From RFSX01 sp965230215 (GTDB taxonomy: Bacteria > Bacteroidota > Bacteroidia > Chitinophagales > Saprospiraceae), in NCBI GenBank assembly GCA_965230215.1, contig CBDDKN010000002.1, forward strand, positions 1,116,001 to 1,180,000: a stretch of DNA of 64,000 bases, in the 5' to 3' direction. The position numbers and the translations under genes were made by a program. Within the stretch, counting starts at the first letter, position 1. Each line of letters starts with the position of its first letter. Under the pieces are notes generated by a model, which ran no database searches, had not been told where the DNA came from, and saw only the letters and a list, made by a program, of their open reading frames with translations. This document shows positions 8,367 through 17,240 of the stretch, one piece after another.

Positions 8367-10136
8367 CTATTCCTCTTTAAGATTCAAGTCCAAAGAGAGT
8401 TCTTCAAGTTGTGCAGCGTCAATTCTTGATGGTGCATCAATCATCATATCTCTTCCACTCGTGTTCTTAGGAAATGCAATAAAGTCTCTGATAGAACTCT
8501 GTCCATTCATAACGGCATTCAACCTGTCAAACCCAAATGCAATACCACCATGAGGTGGTGCACCATATTCAAAGGCACCCATTAGAAAACCAAATTGCTC
8601 TTCTGCCTCTTCTCTTGTAAATCCTAGAAGATCAAAATTGCGTTGCTGTAATGCACGGTCATGAATTCTAATTGAACCACCACCAATTTCAGATCCATTT
8701 ATAACCAGATCATATGCATCAGCACGCAATGCTTTCATAGTGGCATGGTCTCCATCAAGCATTCTTTCCACATCCTCTTTTTTAGGAGAGGTAAAAGGGT
8801 GGTGCATGGCATGGAATCTTTCAGAATCTTCGTCCCACTCCAGAAGAGGAAAATCTACTACCCACAAAGCTTTGAAGTCTCCGTCTTTCATTAAGCCCAT
8901 TCTTCTACCCATTTCCAAACGGAGTTCATTAAGCTGCTTTCGCGTTTTTTCTTCTTCTCCACTCAATAGGAAAAGCATATCTCCTTTTTCTGCACCAGCC
9001 AGATCGGCCCATTTGGCCAATTCTTCATCTGAATAAAACTTGGAGACGGAAGACTTATATGTACCATCTTCATTGACTTTTACATAGACCAAGCCTTTGC
9101 ATCCTATCTGAGGACGCTGTAACCATTCCGTTAATTTCTTAATGTCCTTATTCGAGTATTCATCGGCAATACCCTTGGCGCAGATACCAACTACCAATTC
9201 AGCATCATCAAACACTTTGAAGTCATGACCTTTTACCAAATCATTGAAGTAGACGAACTCCATTCCAAATCGTGTGTCAGGCTTATCACTTCCATAACGA
9301 TGCATAGCCTCATCATAGGACATTTTAGGAAAGACAGGCAAGTCAATATCCAACATGCTTTTGAATAGATATTTTGTTAAACCCTCAAACTGGTCCAGTA
9401 CCTGATCACGGGTAACGAAAGACATCTCGCAATCTATCTGGGTAAACTCAGGTTGTCGGTCAGCTCTCAAATCCTCATCCCTGAAACATTTTACAATCTG
9501 GAAATATTTATCAAGGCCACCTACCATAAGAATCTGCTTGAACGTCTGTGGTGACTGCGGAAGTGCATAGAATTCTCCCGGATTCATTCTTGAAGGAACC
9601 ACAAAGTCTCTAGCTCCCTCCGGGGTACTTTTAATCAGATTGGGTGTTTCCACCTCTATAAAACCATTTTCACTTAGATACTTTCGTGTTTCAATCGCCA
9701 ACTGGCTTCGGAATATCAAGTTCTTCTGGATATTATGTCTTCTAAGGTCTAGATACCTGTATGTCATTCTCAGATCATCACCACCGTCTGTCTGTTCTTC
9801 AATAGTAAAGGGTGGTGTTTTTGCTTCATTCAAGACTTCGAATGAAGAAACGTCGATTTCTATATCACCTGTTGATCTGTTTGGATTTTTACTGCTACGC
9901 TCTCGAACTTCACCAACAGCTTTGATGACAAACTCTCTTCCAAGCTTTCTGGCTGCAAGCGTTAGCGCTTCATTATCATCCATATTAAACACGAGCTGAG
10001 TAATGCCGTATCTGTCGCGAAGATCTACGAATGTAAGCCCACCGAGGTCTCTGCTTTTCTGAACCCAACCTGAAAGCGTAACTTCCTTTCCAGTATCTGA
10101 TATTCTTAATTCACCGCAATTGTGCGTTCTGTACAT
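8367..10136 (-). CDS. aspS: Aspartyl-tRNA synthetase
   Basis: 589 residues, the length of the bacterial type. The N-terminal OB-fold anticodon-binding domain (about 1-105, LSGWVQKSRDLGG) is followed by the class II catalytic core, interrupted by the bacterial GAD insertion domain (about 285-415). Motif 2 is FRDEDLRADRQPEF (about 220-233) and motif 3 is GIAFGFDRL near the C-terminus. The enzyme charges tRNA-Asp. With no gatCAB in the window I cannot say whether it is discriminating. The start ATG gives the canonical MYRTHNCGELR N-terminus. It is the first gene of a minus-strand unit with the downstream membrane protein. Confidence 0.97.
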   Translation of the reverse strand: MYRTHNCGELRISDTGKEVTLSGWVQKSRDLGGLTFVDLRDRYGITQLVFNMDDNEALTLAARKLGREFVIKAVGEVRERSSKNPNRSTGDIEIDVSSFEVLNEAKTPPFTIEEQTDGGDDLRMTYRYLDLRRHNIQKNLIFRSQLAIETRKYLSENGFIEVETPNLIKSTPEGARDFVVPSRMNPGEFYALPQSPQTFKQILMVGGLDKYFQIVKCFRDEDLRADRQPEFTQIDCEMSFVTRDQVLDQFEGLTKYLFKSMLDIDLPVFPKMSYDEAMHRYGSDKPDTRFGMEFVYFNDLVKGHDFKVFDDAELVVGICAKGIADEYSNKDIKKLTEWLQRPQIGCKGLVYVKVNEDGTYKSSVSKFYSDEELAKWADLAGAEKGDMLFLLSGEEEKTRKQLNELRLEMGRRMGLMKDGDFKALWVVDFPLLEWDEDSERFHAMHHPFTSPKKEDVERMLDGDHATMKALRADAYDLVINGSEIGGGSIRIHDRALQQRNFDLLGFTREEAEEQFGFLMGAFEYGAPPHGGIAFGFDRLNAVMNGQSSIRDFIAFPKNTSGRDMMIDAPSRIDAAQLEELSLDLNLKEE

Positions 10137-10172
10137 GTCTTTCTTTTTAAAAATCTTTTAAAAATCGAAGCG

Positions 10173-10180
10173 CAAAGTTA
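10173..10180 (-). promoter_or_regulatory. Candidate -7 box of the aspS promoter
   Basis: TAACTTTG on the minus strand, a perfect TAnnTTTG match 37 bases before the aspS ATG. I see no convincing TTTG at the expected -33 distance, so the call rests on the -7 box and its position in an otherwise empty intergenic region. Confidence 0.4.
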
Positions 10181-10308
10181 ATGAATTAAGCAATGAGAAA
10201 GTTTAACACGCAACTATTATTAAGCAAGTACATTTATAAGATGTTTATTGTTGACAGATAAGGCTAAATGCCTACATTTACCGCGAGGAAAATTAATACC
10301 TTAAACCA

Positions 10309-11277
10309 GTGACCCTGCATCAAATCAAGGACCCTATCTCAGAAGAGCTTTCGCAGTTTGAAAGCTACTTCAGATCTTCCATGAAATCACAGGTGCCTTT
10401 GCTCGATAAGATTACCTATTACATAGTTCAGAGGAAAGGAAAGCAGCTCAGGCCAATATTTGTCTTCCTCAGCGCCAAAATCTGGGCACCTATAAGCCAG
10501 AAAACACATAATGCAGCCGCACTCATTGAATTATTACACACCGCCACACTGGTTCATGACGATGTTGTTGATGATGCCCAACGCAGAAGAGGCTTTTTCT
10601 CAATAAATGCATTGTGGAAGAACAAGATAGCCGTTCTTGTAGGTGATTATCTTTTATCCAGGGGTCTATTGCTGGCCATAGAAAACAAAGAATTTGATTT
10701 GCTTCAGATTGTTTCAGAGGCTGTTAAGGAAATGAGTGAGGGAGAACTTTTGCAAATCGAAAAGGCGCGAAGACTCGATATCACAGAGGAGGTCTATTTT
10801 GATATCATTAGGCAAAAGACAGCTTCACTTATTGCGGCAGCATGTGCTGCTGGTACTGCATCCGTATCAGATGATGAGGAAACGGTCAAAATGATGAAAG
10901 AATTTGGAGAAACAGTGGGTATTGCTTTTCAAATTAAAGACGACCTTTTTGATTATGGAACGGCATCAATCGGCAAGCCAAAAGGAATTGATATCAAGGA
11001 GAAGAAAATGACTTTGCCATTAATTTATGCATTGTCTCAGTCCAGTAAAAGTGAGAAGCGACATATCATTCATCAAATAAAAAAGAATAGCACAGATAAC
11101 AAGGTCGTTAAAGAGGTTATCGATTTTGTTAAATCCAAGGGAGGTCTGGAATATGCGTCGGGAATCATGGAAGAATATAAAAATAGGGCGATGCAAATGA
11201 TCGATGGTTTTCCAGAATCAAGCAGTAAGCAAGCCATGCTCAACCTTGTCAACTTTGTTATCAACAGAGAAAAGTAG
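10309..11277 (+). CDS. Long-chain polyprenyl diphosphate synthase
   Basis: 322 residues, a trans-isoprenyl diphosphate synthase adding isopentenyl units to an allylic diphosphate, probably for the menaquinone side chain. The substrate-binding block GKQLRPIF (44-51), first Asp-rich motif DDVVDD (84-89) and second Asp-rich motif DDLFD (211-215) are intact. The residue five positions before the first motif is the small Ala79, which leaves the product pocket open and fits a long (C35-C45) chain rather than farnesyl or geranylgeranyl. The start is GTG at 10309, the only start in a suitable place. Its stop is two bases from that of the convergent TPR gene. Confidence 0.9.
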   Translation: MTLHQIKDPISEELSQFESYFRSSMKSQVPLLDKITYYIVQRKGKQLRPIFVFLSAKIWAPISQKTHNAAALIELLHTATLVHDDVVDDAQRRRGFFSINALWKNKIAVLVGDYLLSRGLLLAIENKEFDLLQIVSEAVKEMSEGELLQIEKARRLDITEEVYFDIIRQKTASLIAAACAAGTASVSDDEETVKMMKEFGETVGIAFQIKDDLFDYGTASIGKPKGIDIKEKKMTLPLIYALSQSSKSEKRHIIHQIKKNSTDNKVVKEVIDFVKSKGGLEYASGIMEEYKNRAMQMIDGFPESSSKQAMLNLVNFVINREK

Positions 11278-11279
11278 TC

Positions 11280-12434
11280 CTACATTTTCAAATGAAGTTG
11301 TTCCTTCAAGTATCTTTTACGCTCTTTTGAATACTTGATATATGCTTCATCTGTATGTCCTGATTTGATATATCGATTGTAGTAATTGATGGCGATCTGT
11401 TTGTCCTTGTAATAGATATCGCTGGCTCTTGCCAGAAAAAACAAGACAACCGGGTCCTTTCCATACTTATATGCATCCTGATAGTGCTCAATTGCTTTTT
11501 TTAAGCGGTCATTTTCATTATGGATTTTAGCCAGATTTCGATGATATAAATCCACATTATCTGATATGGCCTCCTCGAGAGCTTTTTGGTAATGATGAAA
11601 TGCATAATCTTCATTTTCAAGTTTCTCATACGCTGTGGCCAGATAGTAATGCGCATATTCTTTACTTCCGTCGTCCATTAATGCCTTTTCTAAATAGGGG
11701 ATAGATTTTTCAAAAGAATCTATCTGGATGTATGAATAACCAAACATCTTATTAAAGTATGGACTTAGGTCAATCTCATATCTGATATTTTCAAGATAGA
11801 AAACCGTGCTGTCATATGCTTTTTGTCTATACTGGCATTGTGCCATCAGCAAGTTGAAATTAACGTTTAGACTGTCCATGTCAAGTGCAACCCTTATTAT
11901 ACTGTCCGCTTCTTCATATTGCTGGTTGGCTATGAACAACTCGCTAATTCCTTTTATGGCCTGCATATCGCGCGGATTCCGCTTGTAGGCTTCACTAAAG
12001 AATTTAAAAGCATCTGTGAGTAAGCCGGCGGATTGATATTGTTGTCCCAATTTGCGATAGAATAAAGCATTGTCAGGGTATAGTCGATTCAGGATGGTGT
12101 AATATTTTATTGCTTTTGGTGTGTTTCTTTCCTGATCATATATAATGGACAACTGATTTAGTGCTGTATAATTACTTGAATCAATGTGCTCCAGTTGATG
12201 CAAGAGTGATTTGGCCTCAGGGGTGTCTCCCATTTTATAAGCACTTAATGCGGCGCGTTCAAGACAGCGCATGCTGGAAGTATCTATCTCATAGCATTTG
12301 GCGTACAAATCATAAGCTTCAGAATAGTTTTGTAAACTGTATAGTTCATCAGCTTCAGTTGTATCAAAGTCCTGAGAATAGGCCAGCGATGAGGCCATGA
12401 TTAAGAGCAAAAAATAGAATAGTCTGATTAGCAT
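11280..12434 (-). CDS. Secreted tetratricopeptide-repeat protein
   Basis: 384 residues. A signal peptide (about 1-21, ending in LAYSQ) is followed by back-to-back TPR units from about residue 25 to 375; successive helices carry the alternating small/aromatic pattern (for example FYRKLGQQYQSAGLLTDAF and AHYYLATAYEKLENEDYAF). No other domain is seen, so it probably works as a periplasmic or outer-membrane scaffold. The length and fully helical repeat content fit tetratricopeptide proteins common in Bacteroidota. It is monocistronic and diverges from the GGGP synthase gene. Confidence 0.8.
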   Translation of the reverse strand: MLIRLFYFLLLIMASSLAYSQDFDTTEADELYSLQNYSEAYDLYAKCYEIDTSSMRCLERAALSAYKMGDTPEAKSLLHQLEHIDSSNYTALNQLSIIYDQERNTPKAIKYYTILNRLYPDNALFYRKLGQQYQSAGLLTDAFKFFSEAYKRNPRDMQAIKGISELFIANQQYEEADSIIRVALDMDSLNVNFNLLMAQCQYRQKAYDSTVFYLENIRYEIDLSPYFNKMFGYSYIQIDSFEKSIPYLEKALMDDGSKEYAHYYLATAYEKLENEDYAFHHYQKALEEAISDNVDLYHRNLAKIHNENDRLKKAIEHYQDAYKYGKDPVVLFFLARASDIYYKDKQIAINYYNRYIKSGHTDEAYIKYSKERKRYLKEQLHLKM

Positions 12435-12493
12435 AAATACAATGTATTAAATTAAGATGCGATATTCTAGAATATAGTTGTGTCGATTATGAA

Positions 12494-12522
12494 TTGTAAT
12501 TGAAATAGCTTGGTTATTTTTG
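12494..12522 (+). promoter_or_regulatory. Bacteroidota-type promoter of the GGGP synthase gene
   Basis: TTG at 12494-12496, 18 bases, then the perfect -7 box TATTTTTG at 12515-12522. The coding ATG is at 12529, only six bases past the -7 box, so the mRNA would be leaderless or nearly so. Confidence 0.5.
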
Positions 12523-12528
12523 GCAATA

Positions 12529-13287
12529 ATGAATGTATATAAGCATATTCTGGACAGATTGAAACAGGGTAGAAAGCTCTTTGCTGTATTGGTAGATCCT
12601 CAAGATTGCTCTGAACAGGATTTATCTTCACTGATCAAGAAAGCTGAAGAAGCCCATGTTGACCTATTTCTTGTTGGTGGAAGTCTGGCAGAATCAGGCT
12701 TAATTCAGAAAACGCTTGCTCTGCTCAGCTCGCAATCCGGAATACCTGTACTGTTGTTTCCAGGAAACGAAAACCACTTACATGATGAGTGTGATGGCAT
12801 TTTACTATTAAGCCTGATCTCAGGACGTAATTCTGAATATCTGATTGGTAAGCATGTTGCATCAGCTATGAAACTGGATTCATTGGATGTAGAAATAATT
12901 CCTACAGGATACATGCTTATCGAGAGTGGTAACACCACGGCAGTTCATTACATGACTCAAACGCTTCCAATACCAAGACAAAAGACCGATATAGCTGTGG
13001 CGACAGCTCTAGCTGGGCAACAGTTGGGATTGAAGATGATTTATCTTGAAGCCGGATCCGGGGCCGTACACCCGGTTTCTTCTGAGATGATAGAGGCGGT
13101 TAAAAAGAAAGTAAGCATACCGATATTTGTCGGGGGTGGCATTAAGAGTGTAGCTGAAGCAGAAGCGGCTGTCGAGGCTGGAGCAGATATTGTTGTTATT
13201 GGTAACGCCTTAGAAGATAATCTGGACAAGATTTTCGATTTTTCTACAGCAATTCACGCTATAAAAACGCCTTGGAAAGATGCTTGA
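12529..13287 (+). CDS. Geranylgeranylglyceryl phosphate synthase family protein (PcrB/GGGPS)
   Basis: 252 residues of TIM-barrel GGGP synthase type, the enzymes that attach a polyprenyl chain to sn-glycerol-1-phosphate through an ether bond. Family blocks are present: LVDPQD near residue 22, FLVGGSL near 47, YLEAGSGA near 174, the phosphate-binding VGGGI near 203, and IGNALE near 225. Bacteroidota carry members of the archaeal-like group II, for which GGGPS activity has been reported; the long GTP-independent barrel here fits that group. The ATG at 12529 is preferred over an in-frame TTG at 12520 because the latter lies inside the promoter -7 box. The end overlaps rsgA by eight bases, so the two are cotranscribed. 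Prenyl donor and physiological product are not shown by sequence. Confidence 0.88.
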   Translation: MNVYKHILDRLKQGRKLFAVLVDPQDCSEQDLSSLIKKAEEAHVDLFLVGGSLAESGLIQKTLALLSSQSGIPVLLFPGNENHLHDECDGILLLSLISGRNSEYLIGKHVASAMKLDSLDVEIIPTGYMLIESGNTTAVHYMTQTLPIPRQKTDIAVATALAGQQLGLKMIYLEAGSGAVHPVSSEMIEAVKKKVSIPIFVGGGIKSVAEAEAAVEAGADIVVIGNALEDNLDKIFDFSTAIHAIKTPWKDA

Positions 13288-14227
13288 GGGATTAATAATC
13301 AGATCAACTGGATCGTGGTATGAGGTCAAGATGTCCTCTGGTGAAATCATTCCGTGTAGAATGGTCGGAAAATTCAGACTTGAAGGAAAGAAAGTGACTA
13401 ACCCAGTTGCAGTGGGTGATTATGTCTATGTTGAAATGGAGGAAGACAATAAGACAGGGCTTATAAAGGAAATAAAGGATAGAAGAAATTATGTCATTAG
13501 GCAATCTCCTCGGAAAAAACACTTTCTCCATATTCTGGCTGCCAATATAGATCTGGCTGTCTTAATAGTAACAGTACGATTTCCGAATTTGAAGCAGGGT
13601 TTTATAGACAGGTTTCTTCTGATGACCGAACCCTATGATATTCCTGTATCAATCATCTTTAATAAGTCTGATCTCTATGATGAAGTAGATGTTGAAATCT
13701 ATGAAAGGTTAAAGATGATATATGAGGATATTGGATATTCTTGTTTTTTGGTTTCTGCACTTGAAGGAGAAGGTCTTGAAGAGTTAAGAGGCCACCTTAA
13801 GGATAAGACTACTTTGTTTAGCGGGCAATCCGGTGTGGGTAAGTCTTCATTGATTAATACACTATATCCAGATGTAGATCTTAAAACAAAAGCATTGTCA
13901 GAGTTTTCCGGAAAAGGTCAGCATACAACAACCTTCGCAGAAATGTTTGAGCCTATTGAAGAGACACGGATAATCGATACCCCTGGTATAAAGACTTTGA
14001 GTTTCAATCATTTTGAGCCACAAGACGTAGCGCATAATTTCAGGGAATTGTTTGAGGCATCAGAGGACTGCAAGTTTGATAATTGTCTGCATCGTGATGA
14101 ACCAAAATGTGCTGTCAAGGACAAATTGGACAGACACGAAATAAGTATTCTCAGATACCAGAACTACCTACAGATTTTGGAAGAAGTAGAAGATCAGAAT
14201 TACTGGGAGCGCAATGTCAACTATTGA
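13280..14227 (+). CDS. rsgA: Small-subunit ribosome-dependent GTPase RsgA
   Basis: 315 residues. RsgA is a circularly permuted GTPase that checks late 30S subunit assembly. The permuted motif order is visible: N-terminal OB fold (1-70), G4 NKSD (128-131), G5 SA (159-160), G1 GQSGVGKSS (182-190), G3 DTPG (233-236), then the zinc-binding Cys264, Cys269, His271 and Cys277 in CKFDNCLHRDEPKC and a helical tail. Nothing is missing. It overlaps the GGGPS gene at its start and the convergent RND exporter gene by 11 bases at its end. Confidence 0.96.
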   Translation: MLEGLIIRSTGSWYEVKMSSGEIIPCRMVGKFRLEGKKVTNPVAVGDYVYVEMEEDNKTGLIKEIKDRRNYVIRQSPRKKHFLHILAANIDLAVLIVTVRFPNLKQGFIDRFLLMTEPYDIPVSIIFNKSDLYDEVDVEIYERLKMIYEDIGYSCFLVSALEGEGLEELRGHLKDKTTLFSGQSGVGKSSLINTLYPDVDLKTKALSEFSGKGQHTTTFAEMFEPIEETRIIDTPGIKTLSFNHFEPQDVAHNFRELFEASEDCKFDNCLHRDEPKCAVKDKLDRHEISILRYQNYLQILEEVEDQNYWERNVNY

Positions 14228-16472
14228 CCTTGTCAAACTTCCTGATGATCATTGGCAGTAGAAAAAGATCTGCAATAACAGCGCTTATCAAAGTAACAGA
14301 AATGAGCAATCCTATAATTACACTTGGTTTGTTTGCTGAGAATAGCAACACCAGAAATCCAAAGAATAGGATTATAGAAGTGTAAATAATTGCCTTTCCT
14401 GTTTCAGTGAACGTAATGAACATAGCCTTTTCTATGTCACCACTTTTTTCAAGTGCTAGCTTATACTTGCTCATAAAATGGATGGTGTCATCTACAGCGA
14501 TTCCGAATATAATCGCAAACACTATTGATGTTCCGGCTTCCAGTGGAATATTTCCGAATCCCAGAAGTGCAGCTGCGAAAACCAGGGGTACCACATTAGG
14601 AATTATGGCGATGAAGAGATATTTGATTTTTTTGAAAAGGAAACCCATCAGAATACTTACAATCAGAATGGCAAAGCCAAGTCCGAGCAAGAGGCTTCTT
14701 CTAACAAATTCGGAATTTTTATCCAGGATAAGCCCTGTACCCGTTTGTGTTACTGTGACTATAGATGAGTCAATATTAGCATGTGTCCAATTATCAATCT
14801 CATTGCTGAGCTCCTTGATGTTTTCAGCTCCGATATCTTTAATTCTCGCACTGATTCTGGTTTTGTTTTTGTCTTTGCTTACCAAAGCTTCAGATCCCAG
14901 AATACTATTGTTTTCTACGAAATTGCGAACAAGAGCATAGCTGTTTTCATCCGGAATTCTATAAGCGTCTGCCTTATTAAAACTGAAAGCTTCATTAATG
15001 CTTTTGATAGCGGTGGCCAGGGAAACACTGGTTTGTATGGCATCTTTGGACTTTATATATTGTTCAAGGCGATCGATGCTGCTGATCACATCATAATCAT
15101 AAATCTTATACGGATCTTTAACTTCAATGGCTATTTCCAATGGTCTGAAACCTGCATATTCTCTTTCAAAATATTTGAAGTCTTCAGTGATTTGGGCTCC
15201 TCGTGGTAAGTTGCTTTCCAATTCATAGTTGGTATGGATTTGCATTATTCCTATTATGCTTAGCACGATAAATGCAATGAATGAATAACCGATGAGGCGG
15301 GATTTTCCAAGACTTTTGTCATAACACCATTTCAGAAAATCATTCCAGTTGGTCTTAGCAATCTTGGTCTTAACAAGTTGCTCTTTTTTGAACAAACTCA
15401 TGAGTGGAGAAGTAAAGCTGATCATAACGATATATGCGACAAGCACTCCCATGGCGGAGTTAAGCCCAAAATCACGAATAGGAATTATTTTGGAACTAAG
15501 CAATGTTGCAAAACCAACAGCAGTCGTCACAGAAGTGAGCAATGTAGCCAGCCCAATCTGTCGTATTGTAATTTCCAGAGCTTTTTTATTATCCAATCCT
15601 TTCTGAAGCTCATCCATGTATTTGGTCATAATGTGTATGACATCACTGGTGCCAACGATCAGCATCAGGATAGGATAAAGTGCGGCCATCAGACTTAGCT
15701 CTCTTCCCAATACAGATAATAGGCCAAGGAAAATGAGTAAGGCGAGACCTATCGAACTCAGAGCAATAAGTATACTTCGCCATCGTCTGAATATCAATAT
15801 CATAATGACTGCTATAAGCACACCACTGATTATAGTGGAAATGAATATTTCTCTGAACTGAAGCTTGGAAAGCTCAGTCTGGAAATAAGCGCGACCCAGA
15901 ATATGGTAATCAGAAAAATTTTGCTGGTCCAACAGCTTGTAACTGGCTGTCATGACTTCCTTGGATTCTTCAAGCTGGATTCCGTCCTCCGTTTTCAACA
16001 TAACCACAGTAGAGGAGCCATCCGCATTGATTAAGTTATACACAAAGCGTTCATCATTAAGAATGGCGTCTCCAGATGCTTTCAGATTTGTTTCGTTTTC
16101 AAGCTGCAACATATATTGAAAGCCTAGACCTGTTGGCCCAACGCTTGGGAATTTTATATTGGCTAGAGATTGAACATCTTTTACATAAGGTATTGACCTG
16201 GCTGAATCTGAGAATACCCTAAGTTTTGAAAGAAAAGTACTGTCAAAAACGGAAGGTTCGTTCTCTATCGCTATCAGTAGAAAATTGTCATCGGTTTCAA
16301 ACTCTTCTATGAATTCCTGGAAATAGATAAGGTCTTCGTCTCCTGCGGGAAAGAATTGTTCAAAATTGAAGGCAAACTTGAGAAAGGGAAAACTGAATAC
16401 ACTGGCTACAGCTACCAAGACTGTTGCAATGATGAATGACTTCCGATGGTTATAGTAATTGTTGAACCACAT
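14217..16472 (-). CDS. MMPL/HAE-type RND exporter
   Basis: 751 residues with the two-fold RND layout: helix 1 (about 13-31), a large extracytoplasmic loop to ~205, five or six helices (about 210-360), a seventh helix (~395-412), a second loop to ~610 and the last helices to ~745. It is shorter than AcrB-type pumps and matches the MMPL/HAE-3 group, which often moves hydrophobic molecules such as lipids or hopanoids. Helices carry small-residue motifs typical of the family, such as GIAVDDTIHFMSKY (late) and GTSDVIHIMTKY (early), with the acidic residues in a putative proton path. No membrane-fusion or outer-membrane partner gene is adjacent. Substrate unknown. Confidence 0.88.
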   Translation of the reverse strand: MWFNNYYNHRKSFIIATVLVAVASVFSFPFLKFAFNFEQFFPAGDEDLIYFQEFIEEFETDDNFLLIAIENEPSVFDSTFLSKLRVFSDSARSIPYVKDVQSLANIKFPSVGPTGLGFQYMLQLENETNLKASGDAILNDERFVYNLINADGSSTVVMLKTEDGIQLEESKEVMTASYKLLDQQNFSDYHILGRAYFQTELSKLQFREIFISTIISGVLIAVIMILIFRRWRSILIALSSIGLALLIFLGLLSVLGRELSLMAALYPILMLIVGTSDVIHIMTKYMDELQKGLDNKKALEITIRQIGLATLLTSVTTAVGFATLLSSKIIPIRDFGLNSAMGVLVAYIVMISFTSPLMSLFKKEQLVKTKIAKTNWNDFLKWCYDKSLGKSRLIGYSFIAFIVLSIIGIMQIHTNYELESNLPRGAQITEDFKYFEREYAGFRPLEIAIEVKDPYKIYDYDVISSIDRLEQYIKSKDAIQTSVSLATAIKSINEAFSFNKADAYRIPDENSYALVRNFVENNSILGSEALVSKDKNKTRISARIKDIGAENIKELSNEIDNWTHANIDSSIVTVTQTGTGLILDKNSEFVRRSLLLGLGFAILIVSILMGFLFKKIKYLFIAIIPNVVPLVFAAALLGFGNIPLEAGTSIVFAIIFGIAVDDTIHFMSKYKLALEKSGDIEKAMFITFTETGKAIIYTSIILFFGFLVLLFSANKPSVIIGLLISVTLISAVIADLFLLPMIIRKFDKVNS

Positions 16473-16565
16473 AAACTATTAACATCACATTTTCGAAAAG
16501 GCTTAATCAAATCGCAAGTTTGTACTAAATAATTTTCATATTTGAAATGTACATAATATATCAAG

Positions 16566-17180
16566 TTGTTAAAATCGCATTACAGTCCAGATCTAATAGA
16601 GGCCGGTACAGATGAAGCGGGAAGAGGTTGCTTGGCAGGGCCAGTGTTTGCAGCAGCTGTTATCCTTCCAAAGGATTATAAAAATGATATTTTAAAAGAT
16701 TCCAAAAAACTATCTGAAGCACAGCGCAATCAACTCTTTGACACGATAAAGGAGGACGCGATTAGTTATAGTATTGCCAGCGTAAGTCCTAAGCGCATTG
16801 ACAAAATCAATATTCTTAATGCCTCAATAGAAGCGATGCATAAGTCCATTTCCAAGCTTCATGTTCAACCTGAATTTATATTGGTCGATGGCAATAGATT
16901 CAAACCGTTTGCAGACATAGAATTTGAGTGTGTGATAAAGGGAGATAACAAGTTTTTTTCCATAGCAGCGGCCTCAGTCTTAGCAAAAGTCTCCAGAGAT
17001 CGATACATGCAAAAAAAGGCGGAGAGTTTTCCCGAGTATGACTGGGCCAACAACAAGGGTTATCCAACAGCAAAGCACCGTAAAGCCATTTTAAATCATG
17101 GTCCGTGTAATCTGCATAGAAATAGTTTTCGCTTACTTCCAGAAGCAGAACAACTTGATTTTTTTAGAACGAAGGATTGA
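16566..17180 (+). CDS. rnhB: Ribonuclease HII
   Basis: 204 residues. It cuts RNA in RNA-DNA hybrids, chiefly at misincorporated ribonucleotides. Catalytic residues are visible: Asp16 and Glu17 in TDEAGRG, Asp108 in LVDGN and Asp127 or Asp145 (KGDNK, SRDRY) in the C-terminal half. The start is a TTG; the next residues LKSHYSPDLIEAG match the usual distance to DEAGRG, and no ATG is nearby. It sits between divergent RND and co-directional PfkB genes and seems to be its own unit. Confidence 0.93.
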   Translation: MLKSHYSPDLIEAGTDEAGRGCLAGPVFAAAVILPKDYKNDILKDSKKLSEAQRNQLFDTIKEDAISYSIASVSPKRIDKINILNASIEAMHKSISKLHVQPEFILVDGNRFKPFADIEFECVIKGDNKFFSIAAASVLAKVSRDRYMQKKAESFPEYDWANNKGYPTAKHRKAILNHGPCNLHRNSFRLLPEAEQLDFFRTKD

Positions 17181-17216
17181 GTTAGTTTCTATCCGCAATT
17201 CATACTTAATTATTCA

Positions 17217-17224
17217 TAGATTTG
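17217..17224 (+). promoter_or_regulatory. Candidate -7 box before the PfkB-family kinase
   Basis: TAGATTTG, a perfect TAnnTTTG match ending 16 bases before the ATG. No clear TTTG is found at the -33 distance, so confidence is modest. The leader would be about ten bases. Confidence 0.35.
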
Positions 17225-17240
17225 CATCAAAATCAAGAAC

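Noticed and set aside
14407..15209. Long plus-strand frames antisense to the RND exporter
   Set aside because: The minus-strand exporter has continuous transmembrane and family patterns; the antisense frames have no domain and no start context.
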